DNA of 64,000 bases, from the NCBI RefSeq assembly GCF_000003815.2, contig NC_049992.1, forward strand, positions 10,342,755 through 10,406,754, given 5' to 3'. The position numbers and the translations under genes were made by a program. Below the pieces are notes generated by a model. The model made no database searches and was not told the origin of the DNA. It saw only the letters and a list, made by a program, of their open reading frames with translations. Source of the DNA: Branchiostoma floridae. Its lineage: Eukaryota; Chordata; Leptocardii; Amphioxiformes; Branchiostomatidae. This document shows, in pieces, positions 52,610-63,330 of this stretch (position 1 is the first letter of the stretch; the number at the start of each line of letters is the position of its first letter).

Positions 52610-52752
52610 TAGTGTGAGTACCATCATTCATGGTGACCACTGGTTCAATTCTTTCGCTTGCTAACCACGTAGTCTGGACCTGGGTGTATACCCGTGGTTA
52701 GCAAGCGAAAGGATTGAGACAGTGGTCACTACGGAGGATGGTACTCAGGCTA
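52610..52752. mobile_element. Hairpin MITE, TAGCCT family
   Basis: About 60-bp inverted arms around a ~22-bp loop. The left arm ends TTTCGCTTGCTAACCACG and the right starts CGTGGTTAGCAAGCGAAA. Outer ends are TAGTGTGAGTACCATC and GATGGTACTCAGGCTA. Confidence 0.8.
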
Positions 52753-53871
52753 AACCTATCAACGCAGCATTTAAAGGGTCAACCATTATCCTACACAGGC
52801 CGTTTTATTTGGTCACGAGAGGGGGAAACGGTACCGTTTTCGAAAAGTATTGCTCCCCTCTGTATGAGTAAAGGCAGATCTCCAGTGACTGTTATGTTGG
52901 ACACTGATTGGTCCTTTTGGATACTGCCTTGCCTGATCTACTTGGGGGTTATCTTGCTACTAATATTCTTACTGTCTGCTTTAGATGCCGGTTTGAGTTG
53001 TTCCGAAGTATACATAGCGACATCTATCAATTTAAGGAAGAACTTCATTCACAGGTAAACACACTATCAGATTTGTAGGCAATGGGTAAGCTCTCAGGAC
53101 TGGGATGTTTATTATGTTAATCAGTACATGGATTAGAGTAACCTGTAAAGCCGTTGGCCCCGAAACGATAGTTTTGCTAACGAAATGCAGTTGTTAATCC
53201 CTTTAATAGGATTGCGTTTGACTGTCTCCCTGAATTTTTATGGTCCATGCATAATAGATAGACTAAACCTCCTAGCAGTGGTAATAGGAGTAAGAAATCC
53301 ACACAGGAGATTAGAAATAACTCATATACAGTAAGAAATAACTCATATACAAAGACCACTACAAGTAACATGTATTAGTTGCCACTATAACCCCTGCTAC
53401 AAACATAGGCATTTAATTCTTCTATTGTTGCCACCAACGTTATCAATACTGTCATTTGTTGTTGATGGAACTTTGGACATTATATTGGCAATGTATGGTA
53501 TTAAGGAGCAAAAGGATGATGTAGCACTTGAGCAATATGGAGTGCCATGTCTGCAGTAAAATAGTAGAAAAAAAAACCACACAATATGAATTGTAAAATA
53601 AAACTTATATGAAACAAATATGGAAGGATTTTGCTCTTTTGTCACATCTATGCAAACCGTAAAATATATGATATTGCTGAAAAATAAAAATAAAAGTTAC
53701 CTTCAATAAAATGTTTAGATCGAAGATGATTGTCATGATGCTTCTCCTATTCATAACCTGACACACTATAGACAACAACATGTATTATAACCTGGCTTAA
53801 TCTGACACCATAGGCATCAAATATCTTAAACTATAGCTCTACCGTAATAGGAAATACAAATTCAATGAAAA

Positions 53872-55230
53872 TCACCACTGCCTACAATATCTGGATGCCG
53901 CGTAGACTGTCAGAAATACTAAAAGTAGCAGAATCCATATGGCAGAGTCAGAAATGATGGCGAGTCTCTTCTCCTTCTCCACCCAGGGTTCGCTGATGGA
54001 GAAGTCCTTGCAGTTGTCGAAGTTCACGGGCGCTCGCACCATCCCGTCAGCGATGGGGGACACGCATGCGCGGTAGTTCACATCCGGGTGCAACCCTTCC
54101 AGCGTGAAGTTTCTGGTAAAAGCGTCGAGCTGAACAGAGTATTTAAACTCGTAGTCTAAACCCTGCATGTAGCAATCTAGCTGAAATCCTGAAATCGGAT
54201 AGCGTATGTCGATTTCCCACCATATTCGCACCGACGCGAACACGGGCTCGTTCACGGAGAAGTTGACGATCATGCCGCCCACAAATTCCTGGCAACGGTC
54301 TCCTGCAAACGTCGGTAAGCACGCGCACCTGGGCTGCCCCTTGATTACTGTACAGATGCCGTTATTCTCGCAGTAGTCGTCGGGACATTGGAAGTCCTTG
54401 GTTTGCAACCGGGGGCTTTTTGTCGCCTTTATCGGAATCTCCGTTCCGGGAGTCTCATCTACAGCAGTGACAACAGCCACGTCAGAAGAATCATGCAACC
54501 CTTTCTCGTAGTACCCAGACCCCAAAATGTCCCCTCTTCTCACCACACGGCGAGGTGGGACCTTCGCAAAGTCGTGCCCATTACTCCGACCTCTGGTTCG
54601 TCTTTTGCTTGTTGCCGTCGTCTTCAGTCTTATTCCTCCACGAACGCCATTCCCGTCGCTATGTCGGAACTCATCGTAAGATTTCGACCTTTCCCACTCA
54701 CTAATACCGGATCTAGGCACAGTCACGTGATGCCGTCTGCCTGGTGTCATCTGTGTAGGTCCGGTTGTAGAAGTGAAAACACCGTGAGAGTGTCGTAACC
54801 GAGTATTACTCTTTTTCCTAACATTGGGCGGGTCGAATCTCCCTGTCAAAGGTGGCCGAGGAATATGTGAACTTGGGTGTTCAATCTCCACGTTATAATC
54901 CCCACTTGACGTGTCTTCAGAGGTTTGATGTTTGGCATCTATTGCTTTTGAAGAATCTGTCACGTTCTCTTTGTCTGTCCCGTTCCCAAGTGGTTTGTCG
55001 GTTGGCTCGAAGTATATATCTTCAGAGTAGCCGGATAGTCGAGTGGGCATCAACTCCTTTGTTGAAACCGTTCTGTGCCTAGCTTCCATCCACACACCCC
55101 GGGGTACAAAGATCCCTGAGTCCCCAGTAGGCATTGGAGAGGTCCGTATGGGGAAACACGTCGCCTTGTCCGGTAGAAGGTGAACAAGGTACATGGTACA
55201 GACTGCCACCCATCCTGAATCAAGCTGCAT
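53872..55230 (-). CDS. P4: EGF-FN3-like type I membrane protein
   Basis: One coding exon, 452 aa, ATG at 55230. It has an N-terminal hydrophobic segment (VAVCTMYLVHLL) acting as signal peptide, then a basic, Arg/Ser/Thr-rich stalk to about 279. A six-cysteine EGF module follows at about 280-314 (CENNGIC, FAGDRCQ). The FN3-like module spans about 315-414 (IWW, FTLEGLHPDVNYRACV, partner Cys in FDNC), the membrane helix about 426-446, and the tail is only a few residues (YCRQW). A possible leader acceptor (GTCTGCTCTACAG) lies 22 nt before the ATG. The stalk differs from the other paralogs in being arginine- rather than lysine/asparagine-rich. Another strong donor (ATGG|GTAAGT) ends near 57427 and could close an upstream leader exon. 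Confidence 0.86.
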   Translation of the reverse strand: MQLDSGWVAVCTMYLVHLLPDKATCFPIRTSPMPTGDSGIFVPRGVWMEARHRTVSTKELMPTRLSGYSEDIYFEPTDKPLGNGTDKENVTDSSKAIDAKHQTSEDTSSGDYNVEIEHPSSHIPRPPLTGRFDPPNVRKKSNTRLRHSHGVFTSTTGPTQMTPGRRHHVTVPRSGISEWERSKSYDEFRHSDGNGVRGGIRLKTTATSKRRTRGRSNGHDFAKVPPRRVVRRGDILGSGYYEKGLHDSSDVAVVTAVDETPGTEIPIKATKSPRLQTKDFQCPDDYCENNGICTVIKGQPRCACLPTFAGDRCQEFVGGMIVNFSVNEPVFASVRIWWEIDIRYPISGFQLDCYMQGLDYEFKYSVQLDAFTRNFTLEGLHPDVNYRACVSPIADGMVRAPVNFDNCKDFSISEPWVEKEKRLAIISDSAIWILLLLVFLTVYAASRYCRQW

Positions 55231-56703
55231 GCTTGCTCGGTCAGACCGGTCCTCTGTAGAGCAGACCCCTCAAACGATCTCTAACGATGGCGAAGTTGAT
55301 TCATGCCGTTGTAGACCAGAGCAAGGTCATCTGTCATCCTGAATGCCGATCGTCAACACTGGAAAGGCATACAACAGCACATTACAGCTCAAAGAGCCAA
55401 GTTCCGCATCTCCTTTGGGATGGGGATCTATACTGTAACATCACACAAACACACACACTAAAAACGCCAGAGAGACCATCACGTGTACCTTCACCGTACA
55501 TGGAAATGTCCCAACATGGATGAAGTACCCCCAGGTGACAGCTTCAGGCGGTTCCACGAATAGACAATGCCCCACAACCAAGCCCTTTAATTTCCTCCCA
55601 AATTAAATGAATCCATTCCCCTGAATCGGTCTCAGACGGGCCTCCGCACGCCATGCCTCACGCGTGGGTGTACAGTCGCCGATTTCCCAAATGGACCATA
55701 CATCAAAGGACTGGTTGTGTAATAGTTACGCACTTTCTTGACTCGACCATAATGTTGTCTTTGAACCAATTCGGGTCTCCTTCAAAGATCAACACGGAAT
55801 ACATTGTCTTCCTCAGCTGACGTTTAAAATTATGAAGCATTTACTGTCTTACAGAAAATTTAAGGTAACGTAACAACAACGAATTAGCTCATCTCGTGAA
55901 CGGTTGCTTCTAAGTACTACCTGCTTTGGTAATCGTCAATCCCTCGAAATTTCACTCAAAGTGTAACGTTGACTCATTTTCTGCCATTTCCCTATGCAAT
56001 AATTGATATTACCGGTACCACTTCAACAACATGCAATATCTTACTGTTCACATATACGAGTTCAGTGGAAACACGTCATATATATATATACATGAAGACC
56101 ATGTGTGAATTCAAATTTTGTCGCATTTTCTCCCCAAACTTGCAGACAATAAATTTTCCACACAATTTTTGATGGCCTCAGCATGTTCATTTTAGAATGC
56201 ACTGTTAGGAAGAGAAAGCAATCAGTTGATGACATGAGGTCGATAAATGCACATGATGGCAATATACGACGCAGAACGTGAACAGGGGATATAGTGTTAA
56301 AGCTCTGTGACTTGATTGAAGGATATAATGCATAGGTTTTGTTAACTATTACATGTGCTCATGAATGCACGTTTGGAAATTTGGAAACCCGATACCCATA
56401 AGTTAAACATGCTCTTTTGTATAACCGGTTAACTGGCCAGGCCACAAAAAAGATAGAAATGAAAGAAAACTTTTTAAGATATGTCCAGGCGTACGATCTT
56501 GTATCATCTTTTGTCATTAGTAACAGTTTGGAGAGTGTGGCCAGTTTAACGTTGAGTCTATATATCACCAAGATTTACACAACCTAAATTCAATCTTTGG
56601 CCTCCCTGAGTGATAATACATACCATTGCACCACAGATTCGAAATGGAGGTTGCGGCCAATGGCGCCGACTGTGGCAATGAAAAAAAAAGCCTTTCACCC
56701 AAA

Positions 56704-57088
56704 CTTTGACTGAGCAGAAATGTTCGCGGTGGATTAATGTTCGCGGTTTTCGCGGCGGCCGCTTCACCGCGAATTTAAAACCACCGCGAATATTTTTCCA
56801 TAATTGTAAGAGATTAGTAGTCTCTACCAGACTCCGAATCGCTGGAAAATCGTAGAAATGGAACAAATAGAGAGGATCGCGTGCTGTTCCCTGGCCGGTT
56901 ATATTCCTCTGGCCGGCTTACTCCTCTGATTTGTTACATTTCTACGATTTTTCCAGCGATCCGGAGTCTGGTAGAGACTAAGAGATTACAGTGCATGGTG
57001 CTACCGCGAAATTAAATCCAACGCGAAAAGTCCATTTTCCCGCTACCGCGAAATTAAAGCCCCGCGAACTTAAATGCATTTACAGTAT
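56704..57088. mobile_element. Repeat with CGCGAA/TTCGCGG motifs (outer element)
   Basis: Multiple short motifs (TTCGCGGTGG, ACCGCGAATTTAAA, CCGCGAAATTAAA, CCCGCGAACTTAAA) in opposite orientation on the two sides, interrupted by another element. It ends GCATTTACAGTATA on the right. It resembles a type of non-autonomous DNA element known from many invertebrates; class not determined. Confidence 0.6.
56817..56978. mobile_element. Nested MITE with 10-bp target duplication (Mutator-like)
   Basis: About 48-bp terminal inverted repeats (GTCTCTACCAGACTCC at the left end, GGAGTCTGGTAGAGAC at the right end), flanked on both sides by TAAGAGATTA (56807-56816 and 56979-56988). A 9-10-bp duplication is typical of Mutator-like elements. 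It has split the outer CGCGAA repeat. Confidence 0.85.
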
Positions 57089-59923
57089 ACCAACAGGCTC
57101 GTCGTGGGGTTAAACGAACAAAGTGCCAAAAAAGTCCATAGAGAGCCTGCTATGGAGGCTAACATCTATATACGTTTCATGTTGAGCAAATTATGATCAA
57201 TTGGTAGATAAGACGCCAGCGCAGGATGCCTGTTACTCTGGTAGCAGAAGTCCCTTTAGTATCAGTACATTTGGACACGAGGTAAAAGAGACAAGAACTT
57301 ATTCAGTAAAATGTAGACAGGTTATTATAATCCCATACAGCTGACCATATTCATAACGAATTATAACGACTGTCGCAGACAAAGGAATCCATACGAGTTT
57401 GTATCTATAGATAACATAGCACTTACCCATGCAAATGGTCTCTGCGGTTTGGGAAAAAGATAGAAGTTCCATTTGATGATTATGCCTTCGCTGGTAGCAT
57501 CAAATGTACATCTTCCTAATTAAGGACGAGGCATCTTGTAATGAAGAGTCCAGAAGCTTTTCCGAATCCGAGAATTCACCATTGGTTCCGCCTCATGACA
57601 TGGTCTGCTTATCCACAGAATGGCTGGAATGGATCGTCTGCCCATCCACCAGTTCAATCATTGATTCACCCACACACTAGAAATGAGCCCTAAAGCAATA
57701 TTTCTACTCCGCTGACATGCTTAACCAATATTGCAGGGCCCCCAATATTATTATGTCCAATTGCGTATAAAGCAATAGTGGCCCTGATTTGCATTTTCAA
57801 TCCCGATATTGCGCAAACGCTGACCATGCCATGTCTATACTATAAGCATTGATCTGAGCAATACATTACATTACATCACCTCAACTTGGATATAGGGATA
57901 AAGATGGGATAGTACCTATCCATGTCTAGCATTCATGTTTACAGCCAAAGGCGTAGCTATTATTTACGATGAAATGGAATGTTGTGATGATATTGTAAGT
58001 CTTATCTATCAACAATATTAAGTTAATCATTTTCATCACTTAAAGTAGTGATGGCGTTCAGTGCAATCGTTGATTATGGTATAACGTTATGCATTTATGC
58101 TCCACTCGACTTAATGTTAGTTCAGCATAATGGAAAGGTATTGGTATGTGACTACATTGAAAAGAATGCATTTTGGAGGCTGAAGAATCATATTTAAAGC
58201 ACACTTCTGAATGAAAGAGTGGGACTGTCGATATTGGACATTTGTGACCTTAAGACACCCTAGGCTGTCCGCCATGAGCAGACCTTTATTTATTGGATGA
58301 GCGGTGTCGCTATGTAATCTAGTTAAAAGCCTGATACCACCCGGGACAATCATGGCAGGCATGACAATGAGAGGCTCTGGCCTGTGTTCCGTGGACACCA
58401 AGGCACCCACGGGAACTATTTACTGGGCCACGAGGACAAGTATCGACAAGTAGCTTTGTCTGTGTTGGATATGAGTTGCATCATTCCGAGAGACTGTCTG
58501 TTGTAATCTCCAAGCAGATTCACCGGTGGCAAAAGACAACAGTATCCAACGTGCTACAGGTGGTCAGTTGGACGCTGTTTTTTTGCCCTTTTAATACTGC
58601 CATCTTATGCCACCGCGGCAAATCTTCTTGAAGATTATTCTCCACAAGGACGGCATCTTGTATAACATTCTTGGTCTCAAACACCTAGTGGTCAGGAAGA
58701 AAAGATTTAATGCTCCTTGGTTTGGGCCATAATGGAATTTCCAAGAGGAAACCTTGGTCAGCCTATAGCTATGGGTACGTTCGAAGAAAGGCAACACAAT
58801 TACTATAGTATATTGCTGAGGGATGAGTTGGGGTAATGACTTGGCATACATCCTGCATTTGGCAGTCTCAATCTACAGGACTTCAAAGACTGATGGAAAT
58901 AGCGGTAGTAGATACTGGAGAAATAGACTCAATAATACGCAGCTTACCACATTCGAGTCACAGAATCCTAAGATTGCGTGTTGTAACTCTAGCCTGTTCT
59001 GGTGTGCTCTTTAGTCTATTTGCTCAATCAAATTCTGCTGTTTCCAGCAACCTGTAAAGACTGCCATTTTTAACGTGTAGACGTGTCAGGCTCTCTTCTG
59101 TCTTTCTGATACACTTAATGTTGGTAAAACTTTATTTGTTATTCGTTACATAAAGAACTTAAAGAAATGTATGTGAGCATTCATATCAGAATAATATAAA
59201 GTTAGAAGTCTACCTATTTTACTATCTATAACATCCTATAATTACAGTGATGGTTCTAGGCTTCTAGCACAACTACAAAAGATAGAAGTTATATCACAAT
59301 AACAAGTTAGAGTGATGGAAACAAAATGTGTACCTTCTACATCTATCATTTAACACATTTAACACATATAATTCCCGCTAGCATTATTGTTGTCATCATT
59401 ATTGTTGTAACCCCTTACCTCACACTGTGAGTCTATTTCTGGAATCGAACAAGTACACAGCTAACTGATATGCTGATTTCAAACCAGTAGATAACAGGTA
59501 ACAAAGAACTTTGCTGCTAAAGCCTTTTGTTTGTGGATTGCTCAAACAAGTAAGCAAGAAAGAACCTAAAAATTTAACCTGCATTCATGGCACAAGAGCT
59601 CAATTTACCAACTACTAGTAATTTAGATGAGAATATGTGTATTTTGATGAGATGACCTACCTACTGTGTTGAAAACTGACATTTACATGCCAGATGTGAA
59701 AATAATGTCAAGTAAAATGACATCTACTTAATACGTAAAAAAAACAAATAGAAATTGTAACCAGATATATACCACTACTTCAACTACACAGGAATCTAAG
59801 TACACGTATAACAACGAGATATACTTGAATTAGCATTGTATTGAAATATCAAAACTTCCCACAAAACAACCAAACCAAACTATACTGTATGTTCTATAGG
59901 AGCGCAATGAAGTCCTTAGTCTG

Positions 59924-60013
59924 TTAATATTTATCCCCAGTGTGAGTCCTCCTGTGAGTCTTCAGCTGAGCCTTCTGACTGAACTGCTTATAACACATCT
60001 CACACTTGTACTA
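59924..60013 (-). pseudogene. Stranded last zinc finger (unit 12)
   Basis: After the TAG at 60011-60013 the same frame continues with a complete C2H2 finger (YKCEMCYKQFSQKAQLKTH, then RRTH) and reaches TAA at 59924. The stop sits between P and Y of the KPYKC linker: CCG-TAG-TAC. A 3-nt duplication of GTA in CCGTAC would produce it exactly. Confidence 0.8.
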
Positions 60014-61016
60014 CGGTTTTTCTCTTGAATGGGTTCTCTTGTGTGCATTCAAAACAGCTCGATAACTGAATTGCTTGCTGCATTCCTCACATTTATAAGG
60101 TTTCTCGCCTGTGTGAGTCCTCATGTGAATCTTCAGATTACTTCTCTGGCTAAACTGCTTACCGCACTTCTCACATCTGTATGGTTTCTCACCCGTATGG
60201 GTTCGAATGTGTTTCTTCAGATTATGTGATTCGCTAAATTGTCTACCGCATTCTTTGCATCTGTAGGGTTTGTCCCCCGTATGTGTTCGCATGTGAGCCT
60301 TCAGCATACTCTGCTGACTGAACTGTTTAGAACACACCTCACACTTGTAGGGTTTTTCTCCTGAATGAGTTCGTTTGTGTATCTTCAGACAATTTAGCTG
60401 ACGAAATTGCCTGCTGCATTCCTCACATTTGTAGGGTTTCTCATCTGTGTGAGTCCTTTTGTGAGAAATAAGCCACAGACGACGTCGCAAAATGCAGGGG
60501 ACACTCTTCACAACTGTACGGTTTCTCTCCAGTATGAGTTCTCATGTGTCGCTTCAGCGAACCCAGTTGCCTGAACTGTCTGCTGCACCGCTCACACATG
60601 TAAGGTTTCTCACCAGTGTGAGTACGTACATGGTCCCTCAGGTCACCCTGATCACTGAACCGCTTGCTGCATTCCTCACACTTGTAAGGTTTCTCACCCG
60701 TGTGCGTCCGCATGTGAGTTTTTAAATGGTACAGCCTACTGAACTGCTTGCTGCATCTCCCACACACAAAGGGCTTTTCCCCTGTGTGAGTTTTCTTGTG
60801 TCTACTCAGAGTACTTGGATGACTGAACAGCTTGCTACACTCCTCACACTTGTAGGGTTTCTCACCTGTGTGAGTAACCTTGTGATTCTTCAGATTGCTC
60901 AGCTCAGTGAACCGTTTGCTGCACTCCTCACACTGGAAGGGTTTGTTGGCAATCACACGCAAGTCTTCCTGTGATTTAACCTCAGCATCGTTGGATCCCA
61001 TGTCATTTGTTGCCAT
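60011..61016 (-). CDS. C2H2 zinc-finger array protein, frameshifted in finger 6
   Basis: The ATG at 61016 has a good context (ACTATGG), 27 nt inside an exon starting at 61043 (acceptor TTCATTACAG). About 24 residues precede fingers 1-5, joined by TGEKPY/F linkers. Finger 6 starts C-E-E-C-P-L-H-F, then shifts frame: the first frame ends at a TGA near 60441 and the HKRTH of the same finger and fingers 7-11 continue in another frame to TAG at 60011. Removing one base between about 60472 and 60490 restores C-x2-C-x12-H-x3-H spacing, so this is a single 1-nt insertion. Such arrays bind DNA in the nucleus; no KRAB, BTB or SCAN domain is visible in this exon. As it stands the product has five intact fingers; an assembly error is possible. 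Confidence 0.8.
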
Positions 61017-61866
61017 AGTAACCACAGCTTGGGCCACGCACTTCTGTAATGAACAGAGGAACCATGGTTACCACGGTATAAATTAGGGTATAATTTACTG
61101 CACTGATTGTTGATCAACAACAGAGACTAGACACACACATCAACTCCCTGCTATCCATTTCTGATTGACATCAGATACTAAACGAATACCGATAGTGTTT
61201 GGAACTGAGGTGGACGAATGGGCTTAGTTTATGATGTCTCATTAGCCGTGTATGTGCGTGGATTCCAACAGGTGTGCTTTGATCGCCGTATCACACATTG
61301 GGTACATGAAAGGCTTTTGTCATGGTCAAGATTGACCGACATCAAAAGGGAGAAATAATGCTGTCAATATTAGTCGGTCTATGTTTTTCTTACTGTACAA
61401 GATCAAGTTTTTGGCCCAACAGAACTCAGTGACAGCCGTGTGTCTATGTAAATTCATAATTATGCTTTAATAGTACACAAGTTGTTAGATAAACAGACAG
61501 AAATTGAGTACATGTATATTCTGTTCTAACCAAAAGTGAGCTGCATCATTGTTTGCTGTGTTTATGTTACCAGCGTTTAACTGGTCACATGTATTACATG
61601 TATTTGATTTTTGAACGACAACGGCAGGAACCTTATGAAGACCCCATCCCCCCATTTAAAATGATCAAGGGTTGAAGGAACTTCCTTGCATTTGGTGGAA
61701 ACATTTTTCTTTCATGGAAAACGGCTTTGCTTTTGGCAGTAACATCCCAATCCTGTTCAGAAATGACAGGAAGTGCAGGAATTCTTGAATCGGTGTGTTT
61801 AAATTCAACGAACAGACTCATGCCATGGGCTGGTCGAGCGGACAGTGGTTCAAGCCAATGCTAGGG

Positions 61867-61960
61867 TAGCCTGAATACCACACCCCAGCCCAATTTCAAA
61901 AATATCTATCCTGCACGATAGATATGTCTGAGATCGGGCTGGGGTGTGGTATCCAGGCTA
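61867..61960. mobile_element. Hairpin MITE, TAGCCT family
   Basis: Inverted arms TAGCCTGAATACCACACCCC at the left and GGGGTGTGGTATCCAGGCTA at the right, with ATAGATAT near the centre. Flanks ATGCTAGGG and ATGCTGGTG may be a decayed 8-9-bp target duplication. Confidence 0.8.
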
Positions 61961-63154
61961 ATGCTGGTGCAGTTTTATCCATTTTGTATTCTCCTTAGTC
62001 TGGAAAACGGGACTACTTTGGGCACCATTTCAGGACATCGTCCTGAAGGTTACATCTTACAGAATTACGATGTTATTCGCAGGATTGTACTAGTACAGCT
62101 GTGTACAGATGCTTGACTTTTCACAGTGTTATAAGGTACAGTCGATGCCATAATTGGTGGAAGTACCAAGGAGCTTTTGTATAAAAGCACCTTGGAAGAA
62201 CAAAGAACGGCACATAGTTGACTACGCGCCGAAGATATTACTTTACTAAGCCAGTCTAATTTGACAAATAATTCTATACTACAAACTATGGACTACAATC
62301 CAATCTCTAAGCTTTGTACCCACCTGCAAGCTAACCAACGAGGAAGCAGAAGAACGCGCGCAGGATCGACAAACAGGAGGGGTTGAAACAGAAGTAATTT
62401 ACTAAACGTCAACTGCCTCGTGGTGGAAAAAAAGGCTTCCTTTGTGTTGCAAATTCCAGACAGCCATAAAACGTGTTTGTTTGAACAAAAGCGCACAGCT
62501 AGCTGACCCCTACTCTCCAAGCAGAGGTTAATATATAATTATCTGACGTTTTATTTGGCGTTTAAGTCGGGCGTTCTTTTTTGTTTGGAAAAGACGGCTG
62601 TCTTTGCGCTACAATTACAAACAGCTACCCTAGGCAAGGGCTTTGTTGCATGAAATAAAAATGTACCCCCCAACTGACATTGTTGCGTCACAAAGGCGGG
62701 AAAACAGGCAGTTTCAAAAATATTTATGGGGTTCCATGTCTACGTGTTTTTTTTCAACCTTTCATGGCCGACAGTCTAGCACAGTTTCAAACTTTGAAAC
62801 CTTCTATGAAAAGTACGTTATGCATGTGGTATTTTTGCCTCTAATGAACTTTCCTACCAGAATAATACAATGATAATCTTAGCTTTTGGCATATTTGACA
62901 GAAGGCAACAGACATTCTGGCCATGCAGCTAAATCCTCTGGTGCATTATTCAGCCCACTAATATTTGCCTTTTTTCTGCTGTAGAGACGACTAGACAACC
63001 ATTTGTTACCCTGGGGGATTCCTTGTCTTTTTGACTAATGCAAATTGAAGTAATCGTTTATTCCGAACATAAACAACTTCTGAGCATTCATTATAGAATA
63101 ACATATTTCACTAAATACATGAAATGCAAAATGAAGTAAAAAACTTAATTATAC

Positions 63155-63259
63155 TAGCCTGATTTATTCGCGCTTCTCAGGCCCGTCGTACATTGCCGCG
63201 CCTATCCGCGGGGAGGAGGCTACAAGCTCCGGATAGCGGAGTTTGCGTTACACAGACTT
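63155..63259. mobile_element. Small TE relic, TAGCCTG family
   Basis: Starts TAGCCTGATTTATTCGCGC and ends GTTTGCGTTACACAGACT, matching the ends of 51223-51325; the interiors differ. Confidence 0.45.
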
Positions 63260-63330
63260 GCCAGGTGGAAAACCACATGTCAACATGACAGATTATTAGT
63301 AACAAAACACGTTTTTTTGCTTTATCATTA

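Larger units (their letters stand above)
45329..53871. other. Intergenic between P3 and P4
   Basis: This contains the possible P3 first leader exon (donor at 48834), the hairpin at 50927-50985, a TAGCCTG element at 51223-51325 and a hairpin MITE at 52610-52752. No coding region with domain, start and splice support is visible. The ORFs at 47370, 51656 and 52714 are featureless. Confidence 0.5.
55254..59923. other. Between P4 and zinc-finger gene
   Basis: This contains the presumed P4 leader intron, the nested repeats at 56704-57088, and the 3' UTR of the zinc-finger gene, with a minus-strand AATAAA (TTTATT at 59131). The part at about 59350-59900 is similar to 63331-63780 (duplicated 3' region). 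ORFs at 58117-59057 lack support. Confidence 0.5.
61044..63330. other. Upstream of zinc-finger gene; no gene seen
   Basis: The 5' intron or flank of the zinc-finger gene, with a hairpin MITE at 61867-61960 and a TAGCCTG relic at 63155-63259. ORFs are short and unsupported. Confidence 0.5.

Noticed and set aside
62176-62184. TATAAAAG, TATA-box-like, plus strand
   Set aside because: No plus-strand gene or exon follows; chance match in AT-rich sequence.
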